NCBI GenBank assembly: GCA_964425755.1
Contig: CAYRNY010000007.1
Location: 1-64,000 of the forward strand
DNA from: CAYRNY01 sp964425755
GTDB lineage: Bacteria; Chloroflexota; Anaerolineae; Aggregatilineales; Aggregatilineaceae
Direction of reading: 5' to 3'
DNA length: 64,000 nucleotides
Part shown: positions 1 to 9,845 of the stretch, in pieces
How positions within the stretch are numbered: the first letter of the stretch is position 1
Layout of the letters: each line of letters begins with the position of its first letter
Made by a program: the position numbers and the translations under genes
The notes under the pieces: generated by a model
What the model was told of the DNA's origin: nothing
Databases searched by the model: none
The model's input: only the letters and a program-made list of their open reading frames with translations

Positions 1-296
1 AGCGTTCACTCTGTTGAACCAGCCTTCAATTCATCCTAATTGACGAAGGTATTGTAAGTGTACATTATTTTTCCCGGCACATAAAATGCACCGGCAGGAC
101 GGCAGGATGACCGTAGAAAAGCCCGGCGGCTTTGAGAACGGCCCTGCGCCGGCGGGCTGCGCGTGCCCTGCGCACGACCCGCCGGCAGCAGTCGAACGGT
201 AGGGTTTCGGTTATAATTGAATCGTGCTTTTGCACGGATGCGACGCCGAATGCCGGTTCGCTGGCCTGCACCCCGTCCAACAACGGTAACCGACCT
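1..296. other. Upstream region of the STAND gene; no gene seen
   Basis: No credible coding sequence was found here. Besides the promoter candidate at 40-68, a TATAAT lies at 212-217, about 80 bases before the chosen start, without a good -35 partner. The stretch between about 110 and 200 is very GC-rich. Reading frames open here only from non-ATG codons and add no recognisable domain to the downstream protein. Confidence 0.5.
40..68 (+). promoter_or_regulatory. Candidate sigma-70 promoter (TTGACG-N17-CATTAT)
   Basis: TTGACG at 40-45 and CATTAT at 63-68 are separated by exactly 17 bases. This is the best promoter-like pair before the STAND gene and would give a leader of roughly 220 bases. 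It is a pattern match only. Confidence 0.45.
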
Positions 297-2672
297 ATGA
301 CCTCAGAGATTCGTGTTTTCATCAGCTCGAAGATGCAAGAACTCGCCGCCGAGCGCCACGCGTTACAAGACCTGCTGCCGGAACTGAGCAACGAACTGGT
401 GCACCTGCGCGCGTGGGTCTTTGAAGCGGACGCCCCGGCGACGAACAAGTCAATTCGCGAGGTGTACCTCGACGCACTGAAGGAATCGGCGCTCTACATC
501 GGCCTGTTCTGGAACGAGTACGGCGAATGGACCATCGACGAGTTCCAGCGCGCGACCGAGTGGTCGATCGACCGGCACATCTACGTCAAGGACGTGAACC
601 GCGAGCAACGCGACGAACGGCTGGCCGCGTTCTTGCAGGAACAAAGCGACGTGATGACCGGCATCACGCCGAAGTGGTTCACCACGCTCGACGATCTGCG
701 GGCGCAGGTACGCAAATCGCTTGACGTGTGGCTGCGCGACCGCCTGGTGCAGCACCCCGGCGACAGCAGCGCGACGCTGGCCGAGTTCAGCGACGATATC
801 CCCGATCTTCCGCAGCGGCTGGTGGGCCGTGATGCGCTGCTCGAACGCGTGCGGCATCTGCTGGACGGGGGCGGGAACGTGCTGCTGCAGGGGTTCGGCG
901 GGATGGGCAAGTCCGCGCTCGCGGCGACGGTGGCGGCGGACTGGATCGACGACGACAAAGGCGCGGTGCTGTGGCTGCGCGCGGGCAGCGAGAACGCCGT
1001 CACGCTCGCCGAAGCGCTGGCACGCCCCTTTGACGCCCACCAGGCTATCGCCCACGCCGCCGAACAGGAGAAATTCCGCGCGCTGCGCCGGGTGCTGGCC
1101 GAATCGCCGGTAGCGCTGCTCGTGCTCGATAACGTGTGGGATGGCGCGGCGCTCAAAGAGATTCTGAAAGCAGCGCCGCGCAAAATGCCGGTCCTGGTGA
1201 CCGCGCGCCAGCGCTACGCCCTGGAACACATCATCGAGGTGGGCCGCCTGCTCCCCGATGACGCGCTCGACTTGCTGAGCACGTACGCCGGGCAGGACTA
1301 TCGCGACGACGCCGCACGCGAGATCTGCCGCCAGTTGGGCTATCACGCCTTCGCGCTGGAAGTGGCCGGGAAGACGCTCAAAGTCGACCAGATCGGCCCG
1401 GCGGAGCTGCTCAACCGCATCGCGACCGCACCGCATGACATGGTGATGCCGGAGGACTTCGCCGAGGAAGGGCGCACCAGCATCACCGAGCTGCTGACCG
1501 CGAGCCTCGTCGCGCTGGATGAAGACGTGCGGCAGGTGTTTCTCACGTTTGGCAAGCTGTTCGCGCCGCAATCCACGCCCGAACTGCTGGCGCGGTGCCT
1601 GGATCAGGACGCCGAGCAGGTGCAGCAGGCGCTGGTCACGCTGGTACGGCGCGGGCTGGCGGAACGCGAAGGGGAAACGGACACCACAGCGGCGTACTAC
1701 CGCGTGCACGATCTCGCGCACAGCTACGCACGCACGCTCACGATGCTGCAAACGGACGACCGGCAGGACGTGATCGCCGCCTGCCACAGCTACGCGGTCG
1801 ACCACGCGACGGATGTGAAGGCGCTCGACGCGGAACAGAGCAATCTGTTTGGGGCGGCGGAGGCCGCGCAGCAATCCGGCGATACCGGTTCGCTGGTCGC
1901 GATCATGGAAGTGCTGGCCGGGCCGTTTCTCTCGGCGCGCGGGCATACGTTGCGCTTCATGCAGTTGCTGGATGCCGCGATCGAGGCTGCCGGAGCGATG
2001 GGCCAGGAGCAGCGCGAAACCCTGCAATTCCTGCTGGGAAAACGGGGCAACGTCGCCTACGATCGCGGGGCGCTGGACGACGCCCTGGCTGCCTACCGCG
2101 CGGCGCTGGATATCGCGCGCGCTCTCGACATGCCCGCGCGGCGGGCGCTGCTGCTGTGCGCGGTCGGCAAGGTGCTCTCTGCGCAGGGCGACGCGAGCGC
2201 CGCAGAAACGCACTTCGAACAGGCGCACCAGATCGCGCGCGATCGCAACGACGCTTTCCTGCTGGGGTTCGTGCTGGAACACCAGGGCTATCACGCGCAG
2301 TCTACGGGCGACTTTGCGGCAGCGCGCGATTACTTCGCCCAGGAAGTGGAACTCGCCCGCACGATCGACGATGCTGAAACCCAGTTCTACGCGCTGCTGA
2401 ACTACGGTTCGGCGGAGCACGACCTGCAGCAGTACGCGTCCGCCCTGGAACATCACCAACAGGCGCTGGCGCTGGCACACGAACTTGCCAACCCGATCTT
2501 AACCGCGCTGGCGCTGCAATCGATGGGCGAGGATCACGCCCGGTTGGGCCATCCTGATGAAGCACAGCCGTGCCTGCAGGAGGCGCTGAACATCTTCCGT
2601 GAAAGCGGGATGCAGGCGAAAGTCCGTGAAGTAGAAAACTATCTTAACGCCCTGGATGGATCAGGACAATAA
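297..2672 (+). CDS. DUF4062 - NB-ARC (STAND) ATPase - TPR protein
   Basis: A signal-transduction ATPase of the STAND class, 791 aa. Residues 1-110 match DUF4062 (opening with RVFISSKMQELAAER), a Toll/nucleotide-processing-like sensor or effector module. An NB-ARC-type P-loop domain follows, with Walker A GFGGMGKS at 199-206 and Walker B ALLVLDNV at 273-280. A winged-helix-like stretch comes next, and from about residue 540 helical TPR repeats rich in A-x-x-x-Y/A patterns run to the end. I chose the ATG at 297 because the conserved DUF4062 opening starts there, although the ribosome-binding site is poor. An exported S8 protease follows 48 bases later on the same strand. Such proteins usually act as ligand-triggered switches in immunity or signalling; that role is inference here. 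Confidence 0.85.
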   Translation: MTSEIRVFISSKMQELAAERHALQDLLPELSNELVHLRAWVFEADAPATNKSIREVYLDALKESALYIGLFWNEYGEWTIDEFQRATEWSIDRHIYVKDVNREQRDERLAAFLQEQSDVMTGITPKWFTTLDDLRAQVRKSLDVWLRDRLVQHPGDSSATLAEFSDDIPDLPQRLVGRDALLERVRHLLDGGGNVLLQGFGGMGKSALAATVAADWIDDDKGAVLWLRAGSENAVTLAEALARPFDAHQAIAHAAEQEKFRALRRVLAESPVALLVLDNVWDGAALKEILKAAPRKMPVLVTARQRYALEHIIEVGRLLPDDALDLLSTYAGQDYRDDAAREICRQLGYHAFALEVAGKTLKVDQIGPAELLNRIATAPHDMVMPEDFAEEGRTSITELLTASLVALDEDVRQVFLTFGKLFAPQSTPELLARCLDQDAEQVQQALVTLVRRGLAEREGETDTTAAYYRVHDLAHSYARTLTMLQTDDRQDVIAACHSYAVDHATDVKALDAEQSNLFGAAEAAQQSGDTGSLVAIMEVLAGPFLSARGHTLRFMQLLDAAIEAAGAMGQEQRETLQFLLGKRGNVAYDRGALDDALAAYRAALDIARALDMPARRALLLCAVGKVLSAQGDASAAETHFEQAHQIARDRNDAFLLGFVLEHQGYHAQSTGDFAAARDYFAQEVELARTIDDAETQFYALLNYGSAEHDLQQYASALEHHQQALALAHELANPILTALALQSMGEDHARLGHPDEAQPCLQEALNIFRESGMQAKVREVENYLNALDGSGQ

Positions 2673-2720
2673 CGCTACAGGCGAGCATTTACCAGAGGCC
2701 AACAGAAGGGAAACACCATC

Positions 2721-3800
2721 ATGAAGAGACTGCTGTTTTTTAGCGCCTTGTGCGCGCTGCTGGTAGTGGGGCCGGTGACGGCGTCGCTGCCCCACGTCCC
2801 GGCTGCCGCACAGGGGAACTACGACGTGACGATCATCGTCGCGGACGATTTTTCCGGCACCGACTTGAACGCGATCGACACGGGCCAGTTTGACGCGGCG
2901 GATAACTGCGCGGTCAGCCTGGAAGGGCAGGCTTATGCCGTGCGCGGCGTCGCGGCGGACCCGATCGACGAAGCGCATGGCGACCTGGTATTCGAGCAAC
3001 TGGAAGCGCTGCTCGACGCGGCGGGTGCCGGTGATGCGATCGGCCTGGTTGCGGTCGACATCCAGGGCGCGTCAACCGACGTCGTCGCGGACCGGATCGC
3101 CGACGCGATCGCCGATCACGACTCGGACTTCTACATCCTCAACATGAGCTTCGCGCTCATCCCCTGCGAGATGATCGACGCGCTCGCGGAGTTTGGCGGG
3201 CAGTTGATGAGCGCGCGCGAGGCCAAAGACCTGAACCGCTATCGCGGCCAGTTCCAGCGCGCCGTCCTGTTCTACGATAAGACCGTGTTCCCGGTCATGT
3301 CCCAGCGCGCGCAGGACGCGGACGACCTGGACCCGCTGCAAGCCCTGCTGGAAGACCTGGGCAGCAGCGTGATCCCGGTGGCGTCGGCGGGTAACTTCGG
3401 GCTGGACTTCCCGTTCTGGCCGGGCGCGTGGGGCCAGGTCATCAGCGTGAGCGCCAGCGTGGGCGCGGGTTATCACGCCCCGTCCGCATGGGACAAGAAA
3501 AACGACACGCCGCTGCTGGATGCCGAGGGCGCTAACCCCAACCAGCGCATGCGCGTATCGAACTACGGCGAAGTGATGCTGCCCGGCGAATACGCCAGCG
3601 ACTACGGCCCGGTGTCCGGCACGTCGTTCGCCGCGCCGCGCCTGAGCGTGGCCCTGGCGCTGTACGTGTCCGAGGTCGGCGGCAACTACTGCCGCCAGCC
3701 CGACGGCGATCCCGCGCTGGCACATGGCGGCTGGGATAACCTGACACTCGTCGAAGCGGTTGAGGACTTCTGCCCCGCGATGGGACCGTACCTGCCGTAA
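2721..3800 (+). CDS. Exported S8 (subtilisin-like) serine protease
   Basis: A 359-aa protein with an N-terminal Sec signal (hydrophobic residues 4-20, likely cleaved after the AAA near residue 30). The subtilase triad is readable: Asp42/43 in VADDFSG, His86 in EAHGDLV and Ser302 in GTSFAAP, with the oxyanion Asn225 in ASAGN. The catalytic core occupies nearly the whole protein, with no separate I9 propeptide and no cell-wall anchor. The ATG at 2721 has an AGAAGGGA ribosome-binding site. It lies 48 bases after the STAND gene and the pair shares a terminator, so they are probably one transcript. The protease is predicted to act outside the membrane, whereas the STAND protein is cytosolic. Confidence 0.85.
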   Translation: MKRLLFFSALCALLVVGPVTASLPHVPAAAQGNYDVTIIVADDFSGTDLNAIDTGQFDAADNCAVSLEGQAYAVRGVAADPIDEAHGDLVFEQLEALLDAAGAGDAIGLVAVDIQGASTDVVADRIADAIADHDSDFYILNMSFALIPCEMIDALAEFGGQLMSAREAKDLNRYRGQFQRAVLFYDKTVFPVMSQRAQDADDLDPLQALLEDLGSSVIPVASAGNFGLDFPFWPGAWGQVISVSASVGAGYHAPSAWDKKNDTPLLDAEGANPNQRMRVSNYGEVMLPGEYASDYGPVSGTSFAAPRLSVALALYVSEVGGNYCRQPDGDPALAHGGWDNLTLVEAVEDFCPAMGPYLP

Positions 3801-3804
3801 GCAC

Positions 3805-3845
3805 AGGGGCGGCACGTGCGCCCAACTCTCACACGTGCCGCCCCT
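3805..3845. terminator. Hairpin terminator between convergent genes
   Basis: A perfect 14-base inverted repeat (AGGGGCGGCACGTG at 3805-3818 and its complement at 3832-3845) with a 13-base loop sits in the 85-base gap between the protease and the end of gltD. It ends in a short pyrimidine-rich tract on the plus strand and could serve both convergent transcripts. Confidence 0.75.
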
Positions 3846-3885
3846 CTTCCATTCAAACACACGCGCCCATCCTGGCGCCAAGCAT

Positions 3886-5310
3886 TCAGCTTTGCAAATA
3901 CGCGTGGATCGCGTCGGCAGCCTCGCGCCCGTGCTGGATCGCCCACACCACCAGCGACGCGCCCCGGTGCGCATCGCCCGCCGCGAAAACGCCGTCGATG
4001 TTCGTGCGGTGGTGCTCATCGACCGCGATATTGCCGCGCGCGTCCAGTGCCAGCCCGAGCCCGCTGATCAACGGGTCGTGCTCGACATGCACGAACCCCA
4101 GCGCCAGCAGCACCAGGTCCGCCTTCAGCTCGAATTCTGATCCCGGCACGGCGGCCATCTCGTGCCGCCCGTTGTTCTTGGCCCACTCGACCTTCACCGC
4201 CGCCAGTTTTTTAACCCGGCGCTCTTTCTTGCCGCCGATGAACGCCGTCGTCTGCACGTTGAACAGGCGCTCGCAGCCTTCCTTGTGCGAGCTGGACGTT
4301 TTGAACAGGCGGGGATACAGCGGCCAGGGTTCGTGCGGGGCGCGCTGGTGCGGCGGCGGCGGCAGCAGCTCGATCTGCGTGACGCTGCGCGCGCCCTGGC
4401 GGTTGGCGGTCCCGACGCAGTCCGATCCGGTATCGCCGCCACCGATCACGACGACGTGCTTCCCCCGCGCGGTGATGCGCTCATCCGGCGCGATCGCGTC
4501 GCCGCGCAGCACGCGGTTCTGTTGTTCGAGGTAGTCCAGCGCGAAGTGAATCCCGTCCAGGTCGCGCCCCGGCACCGGCAGGTCGCGCGGGTGACGCGCC
4601 CCGACCGCGATGCACACCGCGTCAAAGTCCCGCGTGAGCTTCTCCGCCGGGATATCGACCCCGACGCGCACGCCGGTGCGAATCTCCAGCCCTTCCTGCT
4701 GCATGATCGTCACGCGGCGGTCGATCACGCGCTTTTCCATCTTGAAGTCCGGCACGCCGTAGCGGAGCAAGCCGCCGACCGCGTCCGCCGCTTCGAGCAG
4801 CAGCACGGAGTGGCCGCGCTTGTTGAGCGAGTCGGCGCAGGCCAACCCCGCCGGGCCGCTGCCCACCACGGCGACGCGTTTGCCCGTGCGATGTACAGGC
4901 GGGCGCGGCTGGACGTACCCGGCCTCAAACGCGTGCTCGATCACGGCGAGTTCGTTGGCGCGGATCGTCACCGGGTTGTCGTGAATATCGAGCACGCAGG
5001 ACCCTTCGCACAGGCCCGGACACAGGCGGCCTGTGAATTCCGGGAAGTTATTGGTCGACTCCAGTATCTCGTATGCCGCTTTCCAGTCGCCCTGGTGCAG
5101 CTTGTCCTGCCATTCGGGGATCGCGCTGCCGACAGGGCAGCCCCAATGACAGAACGGCACCCCGCAATCCATGCAGCGCGCCGCCTGGTAGCGGCGGATA
5201 TCCTCCGGAAGCTGTGTTTCGACTTCGTGATAATCCCGCACGCGCTCTTCCACGGGCCGGTAACGGTTTTCGATGCGGTCGATGGTGATGAAGCCACGTG
5301 GATCGCCCAT
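3886..5310 (-). CDS. gltD: Glutamate synthase (NADPH) small subunit
   Basis: The beta subunit of glutamate synthase (474 aa) passes electrons from NADPH through FAD and Fe-S clusters to GltB, for 2-oxoglutarate + glutamine to 2 glutamate. The N-terminal cysteine-rich Fe-S region is visible from residue 46 (CMDCGVPFCHWGCPVG). An FAD Rossmann motif (VAVVGSGPAGLAC) and a second NADPH-binding Rossmann motif (VVVIGGGDTGSDC) follow. The start is set by the TAATG junction with gltB: the stop TAA and the start ATG share one base at 5310, so the two are translationally coupled. Reading further upstream would run into gltB sequence. Confidence 0.95.
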   Translation of the reverse strand: MGDPRGFITIDRIENRYRPVEERVRDYHEVETQLPEDIRRYQAARCMDCGVPFCHWGCPVGSAIPEWQDKLHQGDWKAAYEILESTNNFPEFTGRLCPGLCEGSCVLDIHDNPVTIRANELAVIEHAFEAGYVQPRPPVHRTGKRVAVVGSGPAGLACADSLNKRGHSVLLLEAADAVGGLLRYGVPDFKMEKRVIDRRVTIMQQEGLEIRTGVRVGVDIPAEKLTRDFDAVCIAVGARHPRDLPVPGRDLDGIHFALDYLEQQNRVLRGDAIAPDERITARGKHVVVIGGGDTGSDCVGTANRQGARSVTQIELLPPPPHQRAPHEPWPLYPRLFKTSSSHKEGCERLFNVQTTAFIGGKKERRVKKLAAVKVEWAKNNGRHEMAAVPGSEFELKADLVLLALGFVHVEHDPLISGLGLALDARGNIAVDEHHRTNIDGVFAAGDAHRGASLVVWAIQHGREAADAIHAYLQS

Positions 5311-8300
5311 TAGTACGGTACCTCCAGATATTCTTCTTCGCGGATGAACGAGAGCAGCTCGTCGGTCTGGCGGAGCCGCTGCTCCTGCAGGATGCGCTTG
5401 TACTCCAGCGGCATCACGCGAATGAACTTGGGCAGGTATTCGTGCCAGCACGCCAGCACGGTCTGCGCGATGGGGCTGCCCGTGTAGGCGACGTGCTTCT
5501 GCAACCACGTCTTGATGAACTCCTGGTCCTCGTAATCAAACGCCGGGCTTAACTCGACCATTGAGCGGTTGCAGAAATACGCGAAGTCACCGTCCACGTT
5601 CAGCACGTAGGCGATGCCGCCGCTCATCCCGGCGGCGAAGTTGCGCCCGACGCGCCCCAGCACGATGATGCGCCCGCCGGTCATGTATTCCGCGCCGTGA
5701 TCGCCGGTCCCCTCGACCACGGCGATCGCGCCGCTGTTGCGCACGGCGAAACGCTCCCCGGCCACGCCGCGCACAAAGACCTCGCCGCCGGTCGCGCCGT
5801 AGAGCACGGTGTTGCCGATGATGATGTTCTCCTCGGCCTTGAACGTGCTCCCCTCTGGCGGGACCGCGATCAGGCGGCCACCGGACAGCCCTTTGCCGAA
5901 GTAGTCGTTGGCGTCCCCTTCGAGGCGCAGCGTGACGCCCGGCGTGACAAACGCCCCGAAGCTCTGCCCCGCGCTGCCCTGGAACGTGAAATTGATCGTG
6001 CCGTCGGGCAGCCCGTCCGCCCCACAGCGCCGCACGATCGAACCGGACAGCATCGCGCCGACCGTGCGATCCGCGTTCGTGATCGGCAGCGTGGCGGATA
6101 CGCGCTCGCCTTGCTCCAGCGCGGGCCGGGCGATCTCGATCAGCTTGCGGTCCAGCACGTCATCGATGCGGTGCAGCTGCGATTCCACGCAGCACGCCGC
6201 GACGCGATCGGCATTGGCGGAGCGGTACAGCAGCCGCGAGAGATCGACCGTGCGCGCCTTCCAGTGACCGACGCGGCGCATGGTCAGCAGGTCCGTGCGC
6301 CCGATCAGCTCGTCAAATGTGCGCACGCCCAACTGCGCCATGATCTCGCGGATCTCCCGCGCCATGAACGTGAAATAGTTGATCAGGTGCTGCGCCTTAC
6401 CGGTGAACAGCTTGCGCAGTTCGGGGTCCTGCGTCGCCACGCCGACCGGGCAGGTGTTCAGATGGCATTTGCGCATCATCACGCAGCCCAGCACGATCAG
6501 CGACGCGGTGCCGAACGCGAACTCTTCCGCACCGAGCAAAGCGGCCAGCACGACATCGCGCCCGGTCTTGAGCTGCCCGTCGGTTTGCAGGCGCACGCGC
6601 CCGCGCAGGTTGTTGAGCACCAGCGTCTGGTGCGTCTCGGCGATGCCGAGTTCGAACGGCAGCCCGGCATGGCGGATCGAACTCTGCGGGCTGGCACCGG
6701 TCCCGCCATCGTAACCGCTGATCACGATATTGTCCGCGTGGGCTTTTGCGACGCCGGCGGCCACCGTGCCGACCCCGGCTTCCGACACCAGCTTGACGCT
6801 GATCCGCGCGCGCGGGTTGGCGTTCTTCAGGTCGAAAATGAGCTGCGCGAGGTCCTCGATGGAATAGATGTCGTGGTGCGGCGGCGGCGAGATCAGCGTG
6901 ACGCCGGGGGTCGAATAACGCGTGCGCGCGATGATCTCGTCCACCTTGTGGCCGGGAAGCTGCCCGCCCTCGCCGGGCTTAGCGCCCTGCGCGATCTTGA
7001 TCTGCAGCTCGTCAGCGTTGACCAGGTACTCCGTCGTGACGCCGAAGCGCCCGGACGCCACCTGCTTGATCGCGCTGCGGCGGGACGTGCCGTCCGGGTT
7101 GGGGGCGTACCGCGCCGGGTCCTCGCCGCCCTCGCCGGAGTTACTGCGCCCGCCGATCGCGTTCATCGCGATCGCGATCGTCTCGTGCACTTCCTTGCCC
7201 AGCGAGCCGAACGACATCGCGCCGGTGGTCATGCGCTTGAGGATGTTTTCAGCGGGTTCGACGTCATCGAGCGGGATCGGGGTCTGCGGCTTGAAATCCA
7301 GCAGGCCGCGAATGACGTGGGGGCGCTGGTTGAAGGTGTTCACGTAGTCGGCGAACTGCTTGTAGCGCGCATAGTCGCCCGTGCGCACGGCTTGCTGCAA
7401 GAGGTGGATCGCCTCGGGGTTCCAGGCGTGCTTTTCGCCCCCCTTGTGATACTGGTACATCCCGTCGGACGGCAGCAGGTCGAGGCGCTCGACATATGCC
7501 CGCGCGTGGTGCATCAGCGCTTCTTGCGCGATCTCGTCCAGGCCGATGCCGTCGATGCGCGACACGGTGCCGGTGAAGTACTCGTCGAGCAGCGCCTGGC
7601 TCAACCCGAGCGTCTCGAACGTCTGCGCGCCGTGATAGCTGCGCAGGGTCGAGATGCCGAGCTTTGAGAGCACCTTGAGCAGGCCCTTGTCGATCGCGTC
7701 GATGTAGGTGTTCTCGGCCTCGAGGTAATTCTTGAACTGCGGCAGCCGCCCGCGCTTGAACAGGTCGTAGATCGTCGCGAACGCCCCGTAAGGGTTGACC
7801 ACGCTCGCGCCGTAACCGAACAGCAGCGCGAAATGCATCACCTCAAGCGCTTCCGCCGTCTCGATGATCAGCGCGCACTGCGTCCGCTTCTGGGCGCGGA
7901 TCAGGTGGTGGTGCACGCCGGAACACGCCAGCAGCGACGGGATCGGGGCATGCTGCGCGTCGACCCCGCGATCCGAGATGATGATGAAGTCGTAGCCTTC
8001 ATCGACCAGGCGCTCGGCTTCCTCGCACAGCCGGTCCATCGCGCACTGCAACCCGCAGCCGCCCTCTTCGACCGGGAATGTCGCGTGCACCGTGCCGACC
8101 TGGAAATCCGGGTTGTCCCAGTTGCGCAGTTTGACGATATCCAGGTTGGAGAAGATCGGGCGCTTGAACTGGATCATGTGGCAGTGTTCGGGCGTCTCGC
8201 TGAGCAGGTTGCTTTCCTTGCCGATGTAGCTGGTCAGCGTCATGACCAACTGCTCGCGGATCGGGTCGATCGCCGGGTTCGTGACTTGCGCAAAGGTCTG

Positions 8301-9845
8301 CTTGAAGTAGTTGAACAGGCGCTGCGGTTTGTCGGAAAAGACGGCGATCGGCGTGTCCGTGCCCATTGAGCTGACCGGCTCCTGGTGCCGTTCGAGCATC
8401 GGGATGATGCCCTTGTCGATATCTTCGCGCGTGTAACCGAACGCCAGTTGTAGCGTGCGGAGCTGGTCGGCGGGCATGCCAACCTTGACCGGCTCCTTCA
8501 GCGGCACGCTGATGAACGTGATCCGGTTCTGCTCGACCCATTCACGGTAAGGCTGCTGGTGGCTGATCTCGTACTTGATCTCGCCGTCGGGGATGATGCG
8601 CCCGGCCTCGGTATCGACCAGCAGCAGCTTGCCGGGCATCAAGCGCCCTTTGCGGGCGATCCGTTCCGGTTCGAAGTCCTGCACGCCGACCTCCGATCCC
8701 ATCACGATCAGGTCGTCCTTAGTGACGACGTAACGCGAGGGACGCAGCCCGTTACGGTCCAGCGTGCCGCCGACCAGCCGCCCGTCGCAGAACAGCATCG
8801 AGGCCGGGCCGTCCCAGGGTTCCATAAACGCCGAATGGTACTCGTAAAAGAACTTGAGGTCGTCGGGGATCGGGTTCAGGTGGTTGAACGACTCCGGGAT
8901 CAGCATCATCAGGGCGTGCGGCAGGCTGCGCCCGGCCCGCACCAGCAGCTCAAGCACGTTGTCGAACGAGGCCGAGTCGCTTTTGTCCGGCTCGATGATC
9001 GGCAACAGCTTCTTGATATCGTCGCCGAAGAGGGGCGATTCCAGCCCCGCCTCGCGCGCCTGAATCCAGAAGCGGTTGCCTTTGATCGTGTTGATCTCGC
9101 CGTTGTGGGCGATCAGGCGGAACGGCTGGGCGAGGTCCCAGGTGGGGAAGGTGTTGGTGCTGAAACGCGAGTGCACCAGCGCGATCGCGCTGACCATGCG
9201 GCTGTCGCCAAGCTCGGGGTAGTAGACCCTGATCTGGTCCGGCATCAACATGCCTTTGTAGATCACGGTCCGGGTGGACAGGTTGGTGATGTAGAATTGT
9301 TTCGCGCCCCGCAGGGGCGACTGCCGGATCGCGTGTTCGGCCTGCTTGCGCACGACGTATAATTTGCGCTCCAGGTCATCCCCGGCCAGGTCGCCGGTCA
9401 CGAAGAGCTGCTTGATCACCGGTTCCGCCCCGCGCGCGATGTCGCCCAGCACGCGGCTTTCGACCGGGACATCGCGCCACGTGATCACGCGCAGCCCTGC
9501 CTGCTGCACAATGCCATTCAGCGTACCGATGCAGGCGGCTGCTTCATCTGGGTCGCGCGGCAGGAACACGTTCCCCATGCCATACGCGCCGGGGTCCGGC
9601 AGCGCGGGGACCTCTGATTGGAAAAACGCGTGTGGAAGCTGGAGCATGATCCCTGCCCCGTCACCGGTTTTGTTGTCCGCGCTCTCCGCCCCGCGATGCG
9701 TCATGCGGACGAGGACATCCAGCCCCCGGCGGATGATGTCGTGTGATGGCACGCCCTTCAGATGTGCGACAAAGCCGATCCCGCAGGCGTCGCGTTCAGC
9801 AGCACTGTCATAGAGGCCTTGATTGTCGGGAAAATGGATCGTCAT
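5310..9845 (-). CDS. gltB: Glutamate synthase (NADPH) large subunit
   Basis: The alpha subunit of glutamate synthase (1,511 aa), the central step of ammonium assimilation together with glutamine synthetase. The glutaminase nucleophile is Cys21 in RDACGIGFV, so a 20-residue propeptide must be removed to expose it. After the amidotransferase domain come the central and FMN-binding synthase domains, the 3Fe-4S cysteines in CHLNTCPVGVATQ, and the C-terminal glycine-rich beta-helix (repeats such as GGRIIVLG and GMSGG). The ATG at 9845 has an AGGAG 10 bases upstream; a further-upstream non-ATG start would only add unconserved residues. Length and domain order are normal for bacterial GltB. Confidence 0.96.
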   Translation of the reverse strand: MTIHFPDNQGLYDSAAERDACGIGFVAHLKGVPSHDIIRRGLDVLVRMTHRGAESADNKTGDGAGIMLQLPHAFFQSEVPALPDPGAYGMGNVFLPRDPDEAAACIGTLNGIVQQAGLRVITWRDVPVESRVLGDIARGAEPVIKQLFVTGDLAGDDLERKLYVVRKQAEHAIRQSPLRGAKQFYITNLSTRTVIYKGMLMPDQIRVYYPELGDSRMVSAIALVHSRFSTNTFPTWDLAQPFRLIAHNGEINTIKGNRFWIQAREAGLESPLFGDDIKKLLPIIEPDKSDSASFDNVLELLVRAGRSLPHALMMLIPESFNHLNPIPDDLKFFYEYHSAFMEPWDGPASMLFCDGRLVGGTLDRNGLRPSRYVVTKDDLIVMGSEVGVQDFEPERIARKGRLMPGKLLLVDTEAGRIIPDGEIKYEISHQQPYREWVEQNRITFISVPLKEPVKVGMPADQLRTLQLAFGYTREDIDKGIIPMLERHQEPVSSMGTDTPIAVFSDKPQRLFNYFKQTFAQVTNPAIDPIREQLVMTLTSYIGKESNLLSETPEHCHMIQFKRPIFSNLDIVKLRNWDNPDFQVGTVHATFPVEEGGCGLQCAMDRLCEEAERLVDEGYDFIIISDRGVDAQHAPIPSLLACSGVHHHLIRAQKRTQCALIIETAEALEVMHFALLFGYGASVVNPYGAFATIYDLFKRGRLPQFKNYLEAENTYIDAIDKGLLKVLSKLGISTLRSYHGAQTFETLGLSQALLDEYFTGTVSRIDGIGLDEIAQEALMHHARAYVERLDLLPSDGMYQYHKGGEKHAWNPEAIHLLQQAVRTGDYARYKQFADYVNTFNQRPHVIRGLLDFKPQTPIPLDDVEPAENILKRMTTGAMSFGSLGKEVHETIAIAMNAIGGRSNSGEGGEDPARYAPNPDGTSRRSAIKQVASGRFGVTTEYLVNADELQIKIAQGAKPGEGGQLPGHKVDEIIARTRYSTPGVTLISPPPHHDIYSIEDLAQLIFDLKNANPRARISVKLVSEAGVGTVAAGVAKAHADNIVISGYDGGTGASPQSSIRHAGLPFELGIAETHQTLVLNNLRGRVRLQTDGQLKTGRDVVLAALLGAEEFAFGTASLIVLGCVMMRKCHLNTCPVGVATQDPELRKLFTGKAQHLINYFTFMAREIREIMAQLGVRTFDELIGRTDLLTMRRVGHWKARTVDLSRLLYRSANADRVAACCVESQLHRIDDVLDRKLIEIARPALEQGERVSATLPITNADRTVGAMLSGSIVRRCGADGLPDGTINFTFQGSAGQSFGAFVTPGVTLRLEGDANDYFGKGLSGGRLIAVPPEGSTFKAEENIIIGNTVLYGATGGEVFVRGVAGERFAVRNSGAIAVVEGTGDHGAEYMTGGRIIVLGRVGRNFAAGMSGGIAYVLNVDGDFAYFCNRSMVELSPAFDYEDQEFIKTWLQKHVAYTGSPIAQTVLACWHEYLPKFIRVMPLEYKRILQEQRLRQTDELLSFIREEEYLEVPY

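Noticed and set aside
450..2480. Long open frame on the minus strand opposite the STAND gene
   Set aside because: It mirrors the codon structure of the real gene, lacks any domain, and is one of many antisense frames produced by high GC content.
4162..8369. Long plus-strand open frames opposite gltD and gltB
   Set aside because: They are Arg/Ala/His-rich, without motifs, and lie wholly inside well-conserved glutamate synthase genes.
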